Assembly (NCBI GenBank): GCA_016302165.1
Contig: JAEDOD010000022.1
Location: 1-20,618 of the forward strand
DNA: 20,618 bases
Source: Sphaerochaetaceae bacterium
Lineage (GTDB): Bacteria; Spirochaetota; Spirochaetia; Sphaerochaetales; Sphaerochaetaceae
Direction: 5' to 3'
Position numbers and translations under genes: made by a program. The notes under the pieces were generated by a model that worked only from the letters and a program-made list of their open reading frames with translations, ran no database searches and had not been told where the DNA came from. Positions 1-6,862 of the stretch are shown here, piece by piece (the stretch's first letter is position 1; each line of letters begins with the position of its first letter).

Positions 1-54
1 TTCCTGAGAATACGACTCAGGAAGCTCCCTGCCTTTAGGCGGGAGAGTTGTCAC
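1..54 (+). mobile_element. Possible right end of an IS200/IS605-type (TnpB) element
   Basis: Two hairpins lie side by side. The first is a perfect 8-bp stem (1-8 with 16-23, 7-nt loop). The second is an 8-bp stem with one bulged T (25-33 with 38-45, TTTA loop). The second is followed by AGTTGTCAC. A GC-rich hairpin with a short loop followed by a terminal TTGTCAC-like sequence is, from memory, typical of IS605/IS1341 right ends, which also form the 3' end of the TnpB-associated RNA. The putative end coincides with the dnaB stop codon (TCA on this strand, 51-53). A transposase or tnpB gene would lie outside the window to the left. The alternative is a plain tandem-hairpin terminator for the dnaB operon; no T tract is visible before the window edge. 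Confidence 0.42.
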
Positions 55-1481
55 TTCTTACTGACAGGCTTAGGATCGTAGTCTATGAACTCGGCATCCT
101 GTGCAACATCTGCGTAATAGGTAAGAGGACCGTTATAGCCAATCTTAAAGGCTCCTGTCTCACCATTCCTGTTCTTAGCAATGATGAACTTGGTGACCTG
201 AATGGAAGCCCTACCCTGGTTGTCTACAAGGTTCTTCTGCTTCTCCTCTTCTGTAAGCTGCTTCTTTCTGTGAAGGAAGCATACTATGTCAGCATCCTGC
301 TCAATGGATCCTGAGTCACGAAGGTTAGATAGGATTGGAGCCTGCTCCTCGCTTTCTCTTCCCACCTGGCAGAGCACAACTACAGGAACCTTAAGTTCAC
401 GGGCAAGCTGCTTCAGGGCTAGTGATACCATAGATACCCTTTCGAATGTCTTCTGGACACCATAGGATGTAGGTACACTGATAAGGCCGATGTAGTCGAT
501 TACTATGCAGTCGATATGCTTCTCGTTAGCCAGGACCCTGGCCTTGGTGCGAAGCTCAGTAAGTGAGATGTTAGGTACATCCACTATGTACATATTGTCT
601 CTAAGATCATAGAGACGGGAACAGCTATCCACCAGCATATCATATTCATAGTCAAGGAAGTTGGCCTTCATGATCTTGCTCAGCTCCAGCTTACTATCGA
701 TGGCAAAAAGTCTCTTGGCTATGGTCTTCGCAGGCATTTCCAGTGAAAAGAAGGCAATCCTCTTGTTGTTCCTTATCATGTTATACATCATGGAAAGGGC
801 AAAGGCTGTCTTACCTATGGATGGACGGGCTGCTATGATTACATACTCTTCCTTTGCAAAGCCACCATTAGTGTATTTATCAAGAACATCAAAGCCTGTC
901 TCGATTCTGTCGGAAGCAAGCTCATTGCTCATTCTATCTGTAATTTCCTTAAAGGTGCACTGGGCAATATTTCCCAAGGAGTATTCCTGGGAATTCTGCC
1001 TAAGACCCTTCAAGAGAGCATCAGAAAGCTCCTTTGAGCTCTGCTCCAAGGATTCGTTTACATCCTTAGCGGGATCGAACACATCCTTCTGGAGAGAGTT
1101 AGAAAGAGTATAGAGAAGCCTTCTCTTTGAAGCTTCCTTAATGATTTCACAATAGGATGGTATATTTGCCACCACCACCTGTACATTGGTAAGCTGGGCG
1201 ATGTATCCCATGCCACCACACTTTTCCAGCCTATCCTTCTTTCTCAGGTAAGCCACCAGAACCATGCCATCGAAGGTCTTCTTCCCTTCTATGTTAACAA
1301 TGTCGCTAATGGCACTGAATACATTCTGGTTTACAGGTGAATAAAAATCGGAGGCATCCAGAAATGTGGATACCACATTCCAGGCCTCCGGATTCAACAG
1401 GAGAGCCCCAAGAACAGCCTTCTCTGCTTCATCATCATGAGGAAGCATCCTGATTCTGGAACTATCTTGAGACTCTGCCAT
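51..1481 (-). CDS. dnaB: Replicative DNA helicase DnaB
   Basis: This is the hexameric 5'-3' helicase that unwinds DNA at the replication fork and recruits primase. The 476 residues are normal for the family. The N-terminal DnaB domain covers about residues 12-115 and the RecA-like ATPase follows from about 190. Walker A is ARPSIGKT (218-225), Walker B is VIDYIGL (about 328-334), the R-finger region contains LRDSGSIEQDAD (387-398), and AKNRNGETG (435-443) is the conserved C-terminal loop. The start ATG lies 3 nt after the rplI stop, with GAGG from the end of rplI as ribosome binding site, so translation is probably coupled. It is the last gene of the rpsF operon. No intein is present. The stop codon touches the possible IS end at positions 1-54. 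Confidence 0.97.
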   Translation of the reverse strand: MAESQDSSRIRMLPHDDEAEKAVLGALLLNPEAWNVVSTFLDASDFYSPVNQNVFSAISDIVNIEGKKTFDGMVLVAYLRKKDRLEKCGGMGYIAQLTNVQVVVANIPSYCEIIKEASKRRLLYTLSNSLQKDVFDPAKDVNESLEQSSKELSDALLKGLRQNSQEYSLGNIAQCTFKEITDRMSNELASDRIETGFDVLDKYTNGGFAKEEYVIIAARPSIGKTAFALSMMYNMIRNNKRIAFFSLEMPAKTIAKRLFAIDSKLELSKIMKANFLDYEYDMLVDSCSRLYDLRDNMYIVDVPNISLTELRTKARVLANEKHIDCIVIDYIGLISVPTSYGVQKTFERVSMVSLALKQLARELKVPVVVLCQVGRESEEQAPILSNLRDSGSIEQDADIVCFLHRKKQLTEEEKQKNLVDNQGRASIQVTKFIIAKNRNGETGAFKIGYNGPLTYYADVAQDAEFIDYDPKPVSKK

Positions 1482-1484
1482 AGA

Positions 1485-2090
1485 TTATGCCTCTGCAGGA
1501 GCTTCTGTCTCAGCTTCTGCTGGTGCTTCTGCAGCAGCTGCTTCCTCTGCAGCCTTAGCTTCAGCCTCAGCCTTTGCCTTAGCTTCTTCCTCAGCAGCCT
1601 TTCTAGCTTCTTCAGCAGCCTTCTTCTGGGCAGCCTTAACTTCAGCTTCAGAAAGAACGTTGAGAGTGATAGTAGCCTTGTCGTTCTCATAGAGGTGAGC
1701 GACAATGTGGTATGTACCTGTCATCTTGATTGCATGTGTAGGAACATCCAGCTTCTTCTTCTCGATTTCGAAACCTTCCTTGAGAAGAGCTTCCTGAACC
1801 ATCTGGGAAGTGACGGAACCGAAGAGCTTTCCAGATTCACCAGCTGTAACTGTGATGCTGATAGTAACGTTGTCAAGTCTGTCCTTGAGGGATGCGGAAG
1901 CGGCTCTCTTCTCAGCCTTTCTCTTCTCGATCTGCTCAGCTCTCTGCTTGAAAAGTGCTGCGTTAGCCTTGTTGTAGATGACAGCTGCTCCGGTTGGGAG
2001 GAGGTAGTTTCTTGCGTAACCGTCCTTTACTGTTACTACGTCGCCTTCTTCACCAAGATGGATGACATCGTTGTTGAGAATAATCTTCAT
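1485..2090 (-). CDS. rplI: 50S ribosomal protein bL9 with long Ala/Glu/Lys-rich C-terminal tail
   Basis: bL9 binds 23S rRNA at the base of the L1 stalk and helps keep the reading frame. The N-terminal domain is clear (MKIILNNDVIHLGEEGDVV, then DGYARNYLLP at 23-32), followed by a connecting helix at about 41-75 and the C-terminal domain at about 76-148. The family is usually near 150 residues; this protein has 201. The extra 50 residues (about 150-201) are almost entirely Ala, Glu and Lys, predicted helical or disordered, ending in an Ala/Glu/Pro repeat. The start ATG overlaps the stop of the upstream membrane-protein gene by 4 nt (ATGA), a sign of coupling. The low-complexity DNA of the tail produces long spurious open frames on both strands. 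Confidence 0.96.
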   Translation of the reverse strand: MKIILNNDVIHLGEEGDVVTVKDGYARNYLLPTGAAVIYNKANAALFKQRAEQIEKRKAEKRAASASLKDRLDNVTISITVTAGESGKLFGSVTSQMVQEALLKEGFEIEKKKLDVPTHAIKMTGTYHIVAHLYENDKATITLNVLSEAEVKAAQKKAAEEARKAAEEEAKAKAEAEAKAAEEAAAAEAPAEAETEAPAEA

Positions 2091-3064
2091 TTCTTTCTCC
2101 TTGTCTTCAAATCGAAGAAATTCTCCAGGATTCCCAAAAGTGGAACTCCTATGAGAACAATAATATTTAGTCCCGGAATCAAAAAGGACACTATAAAGAG
2201 AATAAATAGAAGCTGTGGACTTCTTAGTCCTAGACCCCTATTTCTTATCCAGGCCATCAATACTGCAAAACCTTGTATTGCGTAGACCAGGATCATTGAC
2301 ACTACAAGGCTCATGAAGAGGATTGAAAGTGCCAACGGCATGGGCATAAACCGTCCTAGGAGGAAGAGGAAGAGGAAAAGAATCAACAGCCAAATAGTAT
2401 TTGTGTTGAATTCAAGAGCTGCAACCACATCATCCCAATGGGTTTCTTTTGAGTGTCTTCTGTTTTCATAATAGAAAATGGAGACACAAGACGCCCCCAG
2501 AATGACAGGGAATGTGAAGACTCCAACTACTATAGACATTAGAGTGAAAAGGAAATCCACATCACCCACAATGCCCAAGGAATCAAGCATTCCTCCCATT
2601 ATGGAGACAAACGCATCCTTGAGGCTGAAATAGATAGCATCAAAGAGCGCCCTGTCCATGAAGAACACAACTCCCAGAATGAGAGCTGCCAAGGCAGAAG
2701 GGACCATAGACCAGAATAATCTAGTGCCTATTCCACCTTTTCTCTGTATAGACCAGATGAATCCTGCCGCTAACAGCGACAAAGGGACATACAGATCCAA
2801 AACCAGCCAGAGAAGGAAGTTTTCAAGACCCCATGAATAGTAGACGGATCTTCCAACAACCAGGAGGAAAGAAGGAAGGAAAACCTTCATTCTCTCCTCT
2901 CTCCGGCTACGTGCGACGAAATCAAGCAAAGGCAGTGTATAGATAAGGGATGTAAAACCCATTGAGAGAAGCACAAAGGAGGCTATTACAGAAAAGACAC
3001 TGTAAAACCTGGGACCTCTCTCTCCCCCAAAGCCATTTGCTAAGGTTTCGTCCATAGAAATCAC
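2087..3064 (-). CDS. Polytopic membrane protein, DUF2232/YybS-like
   Basis: The protein has 325 residues and is very hydrophobic. About eight membrane segments are visible, roughly at 20-40, 61-75, 84-105, 115-137, 170-197, 223-240, 242-270 and 284-312, and the protein ends in a basic tail (KTRRKK). A poorly characterised membrane protein of the DUF2232/YybS group often sits beside rpsR, rplI and dnaB in bacteria, so family membership is inferred from position, topology and the C-terminal pattern SFLIPGLN...LLGILENFFDL. The function is unknown. The start taken here is GTG at 3064, which overlaps the rpsR stop (GTGA); ATG at 3055 is an equally possible start. The gene overlaps rplI by 4 nt, so it is locked into the ribosomal operon. 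Confidence 0.8.
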   Translation of the reverse strand: MISMDETLANGFGGERGPRFYSVFSVIASFVLLSMGFTSLIYTLPLLDFVARSRREERMKVFLPSFLLVVGRSVYYSWGLENFLLWLVLDLYVPLSLLAAGFIWSIQRKGGIGTRLFWSMVPSALAALILGVVFFMDRALFDAIYFSLKDAFVSIMGGMLDSLGIVGDVDFLFTLMSIVVGVFTFPVILGASCVSIFYYENRRHSKETHWDDVVAALEFNTNTIWLLILFLFLFLLGRFMPMPLALSILFMSLVVSMILVYAIQGFAVLMAWIRNRGLGLRSPQLLFILFIVSFLIPGLNIIVLIGVPLLGILENFFDLKTRRKK

Positions 3065-3342
3065 TTCTTCTCGAATGGAAGATAAGCGAGAGTTCTTGCT
3101 CTCTTGATTTCTCTGTTAAGTGCTCTCTGGTGCTTAGCGCATGTACCAGTGATGCGAGCAGGAAGAATCTTGCCTCTCTCTGTGATATATCTCTTCAGCA
3201 TTTCGGCATTCTTGTAGTCAGCTGGTGCTGCGCCCTGGCAGAACTTACAGACCTTCTTCTTGTATCCAGCCTTTCTGGCACCCATCTTTCTATCCTTGAG
3301 TGCACCCTTATCCATTTCGTTAAAATCTCTGTCTTCTTTCAT
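3061..3342 (-). CDS. rpsR: 30S ribosomal protein bS18, zinc-ribbon (C+) form
   Basis: bS18 pairs with bS6 on the small-subunit platform and binds 16S rRNA helix 22. The 93-residue protein carries the family core: YITERGKILPARITGTCAKH, then RALNREIKRARTLAYLPF. Cys32 and Cys35 (CKFC), with Cys68 and His71, form a likely zinc site, the C+ version of this protein. The N-terminal extension of about 28 residues is rich in charged residues. The gene lies 17 nt downstream of ssb and overlaps the next gene by 4 nt. The conserved order rpsF-ssb-rpsR supports the assignment. Confidence 0.97.
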   Translation of the reverse strand: MKEDRDFNEMDKGALKDRKMGARKAGYKKKVCKFCQGAAPADYKNAEMLKRYITERGKILPARITGTCAKHQRALNREIKRARTLAYLPFEKK

Positions 3343-3359
3343 TTTTTTGCTCCTGATAA

Positions 3360-3872
3360 TTAGAAGGGAATATCGTCGTTCCCAAATTCCTCAGGTCCCG
3401 GTGTCATAGCGGCAGCCTGACGCTGACCCTGAGGTCTTACGTAACTGTTCTGATTCCTTGGTTCACCATTTCCCTGGGAAGAATAGGAACCTGTATTTCT
3501 AGAGAAACCGGCACCTTCATTTCCCCCATCCTGAGCCTTGGAACCACCCTGTGACAGCAGAGTAAGATTATTCACATAGACCTCAACCCTACTCCTTGAC
3601 TGTCCATCCTGTTCCCATCTTGACTGTCTGAGCTCACCGCTGACAGCAATCTGGCGTCCTTTGGACAAATAGGAGTTGACACCTTCTGCACTTTTGCCGA
3701 AGTAGACACAATCGATGAAGGATGTTTCATCTGACCATGTACCGTCTGCATTCCTCTTTGACCTGCCTACGGCAATGGAGAATCTGACTACAGCTCCACC
3801 ATTCTGTGAATACCTAAGCTCTGCATCTCTTGTCAATCTTCCTGTGAGTGTTACCGAGTTGATATCTGACAT
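3360..3872 (-). CDS. ssb: Single-stranded DNA-binding protein SSB
   Basis: SSB coats exposed single-stranded DNA during replication and repair and recruits partners through its acidic tail. The 170-residue protein has an OB fold at about residues 1-108 (start MSDINSVTLTGRLTRDAELR, with SFIDCVYFGKSAEGVNSYLSK in the middle). A Gly/Gln/Ser/Asn-rich flexible linker covers about 110-158, and the canonical tip is DDIPF at the extreme C terminus. It lies between rpsF (12-nt gap) and rpsR, as in most bacteria. The length is typical. Confidence 0.97.
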   Translation of the reverse strand: MSDINSVTLTGRLTRDAELRYSQNGGAVVRFSIAVGRSKRNADGTWSDETSFIDCVYFGKSAEGVNSYLSKGRQIAVSGELRQSRWEQDGQSRSRVEVYVNNLTLLSQGGSKAQDGGNEGAGFSRNTGSYSSQGNGEPRNQNSYVRPQGQRQAAAMTPGPEEFGNDDIPF

Positions 3873-3884
3873 GATTACCTACCC

Positions 3885-4172
3885 TCAGATCTTTTCCGGA
3901 TTGATGAACAGGTACTTGAGGACGTCGACAGAAAGTTCGAAGACTCTGGACATCTTTGTGATAGCCTGTCCCTCAGCCTTGATTTCGAAATAGACGTAAT
4001 GGCCCTTTTCCTGCTTGTTGATGAGATATGCCAGTGTTCTGACACCCATGTCTTCCTTCTTGGTGACTTCTACACCATACTTTGCGAAGGTGGACTCTAC
4101 AAGTTCGAGTCCTGCTTTAGTCTTGTCTTCGTTAGCATCGAAGATGACTGTGAATTCATAATTTGCGATCAT
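3885..4172 (-). CDS. rpsF: 30S ribosomal protein bS6
   Basis: bS6 forms a dimer with bS18 on the small subunit. The core MIANYEFTVIFDANEDKTK and the C-terminal part with LAYLINKQEKGHYVYFEIKA are family-typical, giving 95 residues. An open frame continues 13 codons upstream (to 4211), but ATG 4172 is preceded by AAGGAGG (4184-4178) at a 5-nt spacing, and the protein aligns with other bS6 from that Met, so 4172 is taken as the start. It is the first gene of the rpsF-ssb-rpsR-DUF2232-rplI-dnaB operon and follows a short leader with a hairpin that may serve feedback control. Confidence 0.96.
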   Translation of the reverse strand: MIANYEFTVIFDANEDKTKAGLELVESTFAKYGVEVTKKEDMGVRTLAYLINKQEKGHYVYFEIKAEGQAITKMSRVFELSVDVLKYLFINPEKI

Positions 4173-4201
4173 GAATTCCTCCTTGTGGACATAAATATTT
4201 G

Positions 4202-4218
4202 ATCCGGTCACGCCGGAT
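4202..4218 (-). promoter_or_regulatory. Hairpin in the rpsF leader (possible S6:S18 control site)
   Basis: A perfect 6-bp inverted repeat (ATCCGG, 5-nt loop, CCGGAT) lies between the predicted start of transcription (about 4226) and the rpsF ribosome binding site. bS6-bS18 leader motifs in other bacteria are short CCG-containing hairpins that mimic 16S helix 22, and this one carries CCGG. The match to the S6:S18 motif is only suggestive; no covariance search was possible. There is no T tract, so it is not a terminator. Confidence 0.4.
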
Positions 4219-4232
4219 AAAGAGGTAATAGC

Positions 4233-4262
4233 ATCTTAGAATTTTTATGCCATCTTGGTCAA
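4233..4262 (-). promoter_or_regulatory. Sigma-70-type promoter of the rpsF operon
   Basis: On the minus strand TTGACC (4262-4257, 5 of 6 consensus) is followed after 18 bp by TAAGAT (4238-4233, 4 of 6). Transcription would start near 4226, leaving a leader of about 54 nt before rpsF. It lies in the 159-base gap between rpsF and the ANTAR gene; the rest of that gap shows no other gene and no clear terminator. Confidence 0.6.
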
Positions 4263-4331
4263 CGGGAAAAGGAGGAGATGGGAAGGAAAACTAAGGAAAT
4301 ACAATAACTTAAGGAGGAAGAGACAGATAGG

Positions 4332-4919
4332 CTACCTTGACCAGGTGCTGAGGACTGTGGTGGCCACTTCCCTCTTTGTAATGCATCTGTCCATGGCTTC
4401 CTTCACAATATACTTATGGGCCTCCTCTTCAGACATGTTAAGGTTCTCCATAAGGATCATCTTGGCCCTGGACACCAGTCTTATCTCGTCAATCTTCTCC
4501 TCCAGCTTCACTCTTCCGCTCTGTACGCTCCTTACTCTGTCGGAAGCGGAACGGAGATATGAAAAGGCCTGGGAAAGGGTCTGGATTGAGAAAGGCTTAC
4601 GCAGCATAAAGACTCCGCAGCCTCTGGTCTTGGCCTCTATCTCGGAATAGGACACTGAAGGCACCATAAGAAGCACCACAGAGGAGCAGTCCCTGCTCAT
4701 CTCCATGGAAAGCTCCAGACCTGTCTCGTCCATCAAGGGATAGTTCACTATCAGGACATCGTATTGCCTGATGGACAGTGCATGGCGGGCTTCTGTGACA
4801 GAACTCACCTTCTTGATCGGGTAGAAGGAGTTCTGGGCAAAAAGCTCCTGGGCAAACTGGGCAAAGGCAGAGGTGGGGCTGATTACCAGCGTTGAGTAGA
4901 CATTTTCTCTCAAATCCAT
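4332..4919 (-). CDS. ANTAR-domain RNA-binding antiterminator with degenerate receiver (NitR-like)
   Basis: The 195-residue protein has an N-terminal CheY-like domain (about 8-122) and a C-terminal ANTAR domain (about 137-192, core AKMILMENLNMSEEEAHKYI then KEAM). ANTAR proteins bind paired hairpins with hexanucleotide loops in nascent mRNA and prevent termination. The receiver has lost its chemistry: the acidic pair near the N terminus is Ser14-Pro15 (STLVISP) and the phosphoacceptor is Asn59 (DVLIVNYPLMDETG); only the Lys of RKPF (108) remains. Phosphorylation is therefore unlikely. The ATG is 4 nt after the glnA stop, with GAGGT from the glnA end as binding site, so the two are co-translated. 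Clostridial NitR, also encoded downstream of glnA, is the closest known parallel. Likely targets are nitrogen operons such as the neighbouring glnN leader. Confidence 0.88.
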   Translation of the reverse strand: MDLRENVYSTLVISPTSAFAQFAQELFAQNSFYPIKKVSSVTEARHALSIRQYDVLIVNYPLMDETGLELSMEMSRDCSSVVLLMVPSVSYSEIEAKTRGCGVFMLRKPFSIQTLSQAFSYLRSASDRVRSVQSGRVKLEEKIDEIRLVSRAKMILMENLNMSEEEAHKYIVKEAMDRCITKREVATTVLSTWSR

Positions 4920-4923
4920 CGAC

Positions 4924-6132
4924 TTACCTCAGATAAGCATCAATTACACTCTGAGGAAGAATAGATTTGATGAAGTCGCTTCCAGCAGCCTCCTCCTTAG
5001 CTTCCTTCAATGATTTTGGAATCGTTTCCCAATCCTTCAGATCTTCTTCTGAAAGAAGGAAGAGGTTCTGGTCCAGACCTTTCACCAGAGGAAGCTTCTC
5101 CCTGATTCCTTCCATTCCTGCATAGATGAGAAGAGCAAAGGCAATGTAAGGGTTTGCTCCCTGGTCAGGGCTTCTGACTTCAGCCCTTACATAAGGCTCC
5201 TTTGCCTCAGGAATTCTCACCAGCTGGGACCTGTTCCCACGGGAAGCTGAAATGTAGCGGGGAGCCTTGAAGGAGCCTAGCCTTCTGTAGGAGGATTCTG
5301 TAGGGTTAAGGAATAATGTCATTGGCTTTATATACTTAAGAATACCTGCAATCATGTGCTCCAGTATTCCTTCACCCTCCCCTTTGACGGAAATGTTTAT
5401 GTGAAGACCGTTACCGGCCTTATCTGAAAGAGGCTTTGGAGAGAAATCCACACAAAGGCCATTACGGGCAGCCACAGTCTTGACAACCTGGCAGAATGTG
5501 ACGGCATTGTCTGCAGCATGTATTGGATAGTCGTATGCAAAATCGATTTCGTTCTGGCCTGGGCCCTCTTCATGGTGGGCTCCCTCCGGCTTCATGCCCA
5601 GCTCCTTCAGCATAAGGCAGATTTCACGTCTGATGCTGTCTCCCTTGTCATCCGGTACACTGTCCATGTACCCAGCTTCATCTATGGGTTTTCGGGTCAT
5701 ATTGCCCTGGCTGTCTGTCTGGAAGAGATAGAACTCGAACTCTGTACCGAAAAAGAAGGAGAAGCCTGCCTTATGGGCAGCATCCACAGCATCCTTCAGA
5801 ATCTTTCTGGAATCCGAGGGGTAGGAAGTACCATCGGGATTCAGGATATAGGCATAGAACCTGATGGCCTTTCCCTGGTCAGGACGCCAAGGAAGAAAGG
5901 AGATTGAATTCAGGTCCGGCTTCAGGAAAAGGTCAGAGTGGATATTGTCTCCCCCCAGCCCTGGAATGGCTGAGCCGTCAATGGATATTCCATGCTCCAC
6001 AGCCTTCTCAAACTCGTCAGGCATAATGGTCATGCTTCTGGGCTTACCGAAAATATCTGTAAACTCCAGACGGATGAACTCCACATTTTCATCCCTGATC
6101 AGGGCCTTTATCTCTTCCATGGTGTACTTCAA
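4924..6132 (-). CDS. glnA: Glutamine synthetase type I
   Basis: This enzyme makes glutamine from glutamate, ammonium and ATP as a dodecamer in the cytoplasm. Visible motifs are DGSAIPG (latch region), FGTEFEFYLF (metal Glu), HHEEGPGQNEIDF, AGNGLHINIS (nucleotide/metal His), NRSQLVRIP and VRSPDQGANPYIAFAL. The protein is 402 residues from the chosen start, shorter than the usual 440-470. The adenylylation-loop Tyr motif is absent (LFLLSEEDLK occupies the place), so it is not controlled by GlnE-type adenylylation. The start is TTG at 6132: AGGAGG (6144-6139) sits 6 nt upstream, and the peptide MKYTMEEIKALIRDENV aligns with GSI-alpha N termini. The ATG at 6120 lies too far from the ribosome binding site, and the open frame to 6177 runs into the upstream gene. 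It is the fourth gene of the GOGAT operon. Confidence 0.95.
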   Translation of the reverse strand: MKYTMEEIKALIRDENVEFIRLEFTDIFGKPRSMTIMPDEFEKAVEHGISIDGSAIPGLGGDNIHSDLFLKPDLNSISFLPWRPDQGKAIRFYAYILNPDGTSYPSDSRKILKDAVDAAHKAGFSFFFGTEFEFYLFQTDSQGNMTRKPIDEAGYMDSVPDDKGDSIRREICLMLKELGMKPEGAHHEEGPGQNEIDFAYDYPIHAADNAVTFCQVVKTVAARNGLCVDFSPKPLSDKAGNGLHINISVKGEGEGILEHMIAGILKYIKPMTLFLNPTESSYRRLGSFKAPRYISASRGNRSQLVRIPEAKEPYVRAEVRSPDQGANPYIAFALLIYAGMEGIREKLPLVKGLDQNLFLLSEEDLKDWETIPKSLKEAKEEAAGSDFIKSILPQSVIDAYLR

Positions 6133-6142
6133 GGTATACCTC

Positions 6143-6859
6143 CTAGTTGGCGACGTATTTCTGTCTAGGTGTATCACCCTTCTTTGGTGATACTACATAG
6201 AATGGTGCATCAAGAACCTTCTCTTCGTCCATATGGAAGAGGGTGCACCATTCGCTGATATGCTCCTTTATCTCCTCCATCTCTTCCTTCTCGGCGCTTC
6301 TCATCTCAACTTCCTTCTGAAGAAGCACCTCTCCAGGATCACGGAGGAAGATCCTTCCTCCATACATTCCTGCAGCTGTAAAGTATCCGCTGATAGGATA
6401 TTCACCCCTATCCAGTCCCAGTACAATGATCAGGCCACCAGCCTGGTATTCACCTAAGAAGGAGCCGGTTCTGCCGCCGATGACGATTACAGGACACTTG
6501 TCTCCATAGGCCTTCATGTGGATTCCAGCCCTGTATCCTGCATTCTTCTCCACATAGATCCTTCCACCTCTCATGGCATATCCCAGGGCATCCCCTGTGG
6601 AGCCATGGATAATGATGCGGCCGGAATTCATTGTGTCCCCTACAGCGTCCTGGGCATCTCCGAAGACTTCAACGGTGCCTCCGTCAAGATAGCAGCCAAG
6701 GGCATTGCCAGCTATTCCATATACGTTTACCCTTCTCTCCCTTAGACCAGCTCCAAGAAAGCGCTGGCCAAGAGGGTTGATTACTTCAATGTTTTCCTTG
6801 GAGGAACGAATGATTTCATTTACTTCCCTGTAGTCTCTATTCTGCGCATCTACTATCAT
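6143..6859 (-). CDS. Glutamate synthase GXGXG-domain subunit (archaeal-type GltB C-terminal domain)
   Basis: The 238-residue protein is the right-handed beta-helix domain that in other bacteria forms the C-terminal end of the large GOGAT subunit. The repeated pattern is plain: GIAGNALGCYLDGG, GDAQDAVGDTMNSG, GSTGDALGYAMRGG, then GGRTGSFLGEYQAGG. This domain has a structural role and helps shape the ammonia tunnel between the amidotransferase and FMN sites. The last 60 residues (EVEMRSAEKEEMEEIKEH onwards) are helical and are usual in stand-alone versions. The gene starts 3 nt after the FMN subunit stop, and its own stop overlaps the glnA ribosome binding site, so all are translated as a unit. 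Confidence 0.93.
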   Translation of the reverse strand: MIVDAQNRDYREVNEIIRSSKENIEVINPLGQRFLGAGLRERRVNVYGIAGNALGCYLDGGTVEVFGDAQDAVGDTMNSGRIIIHGSTGDALGYAMRGGRIYVEKNAGYRAGIHMKAYGDKCPVIVIGGRTGSFLGEYQAGGLIIVLGLDRGEYPISGYFTAAGMYGGRIFLRDPGEVLLQKEVEMRSAEKEEMEEIKEHISEWCTLFHMDEEKVLDAPFYVVSPKKGDTPRQKYVAN

Positions 6860-6862
6860 TCT

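Noticed and set aside
1394..2285. Long Leu/Arg-rich and Ser/Cys/Leu-rich frames on both strands around the end of rplI
   Set aside because: They are shadows of the Ala/Glu/Lys-rich low-complexity tail of bL9; they have no ribosome binding site and no family-like sequence.
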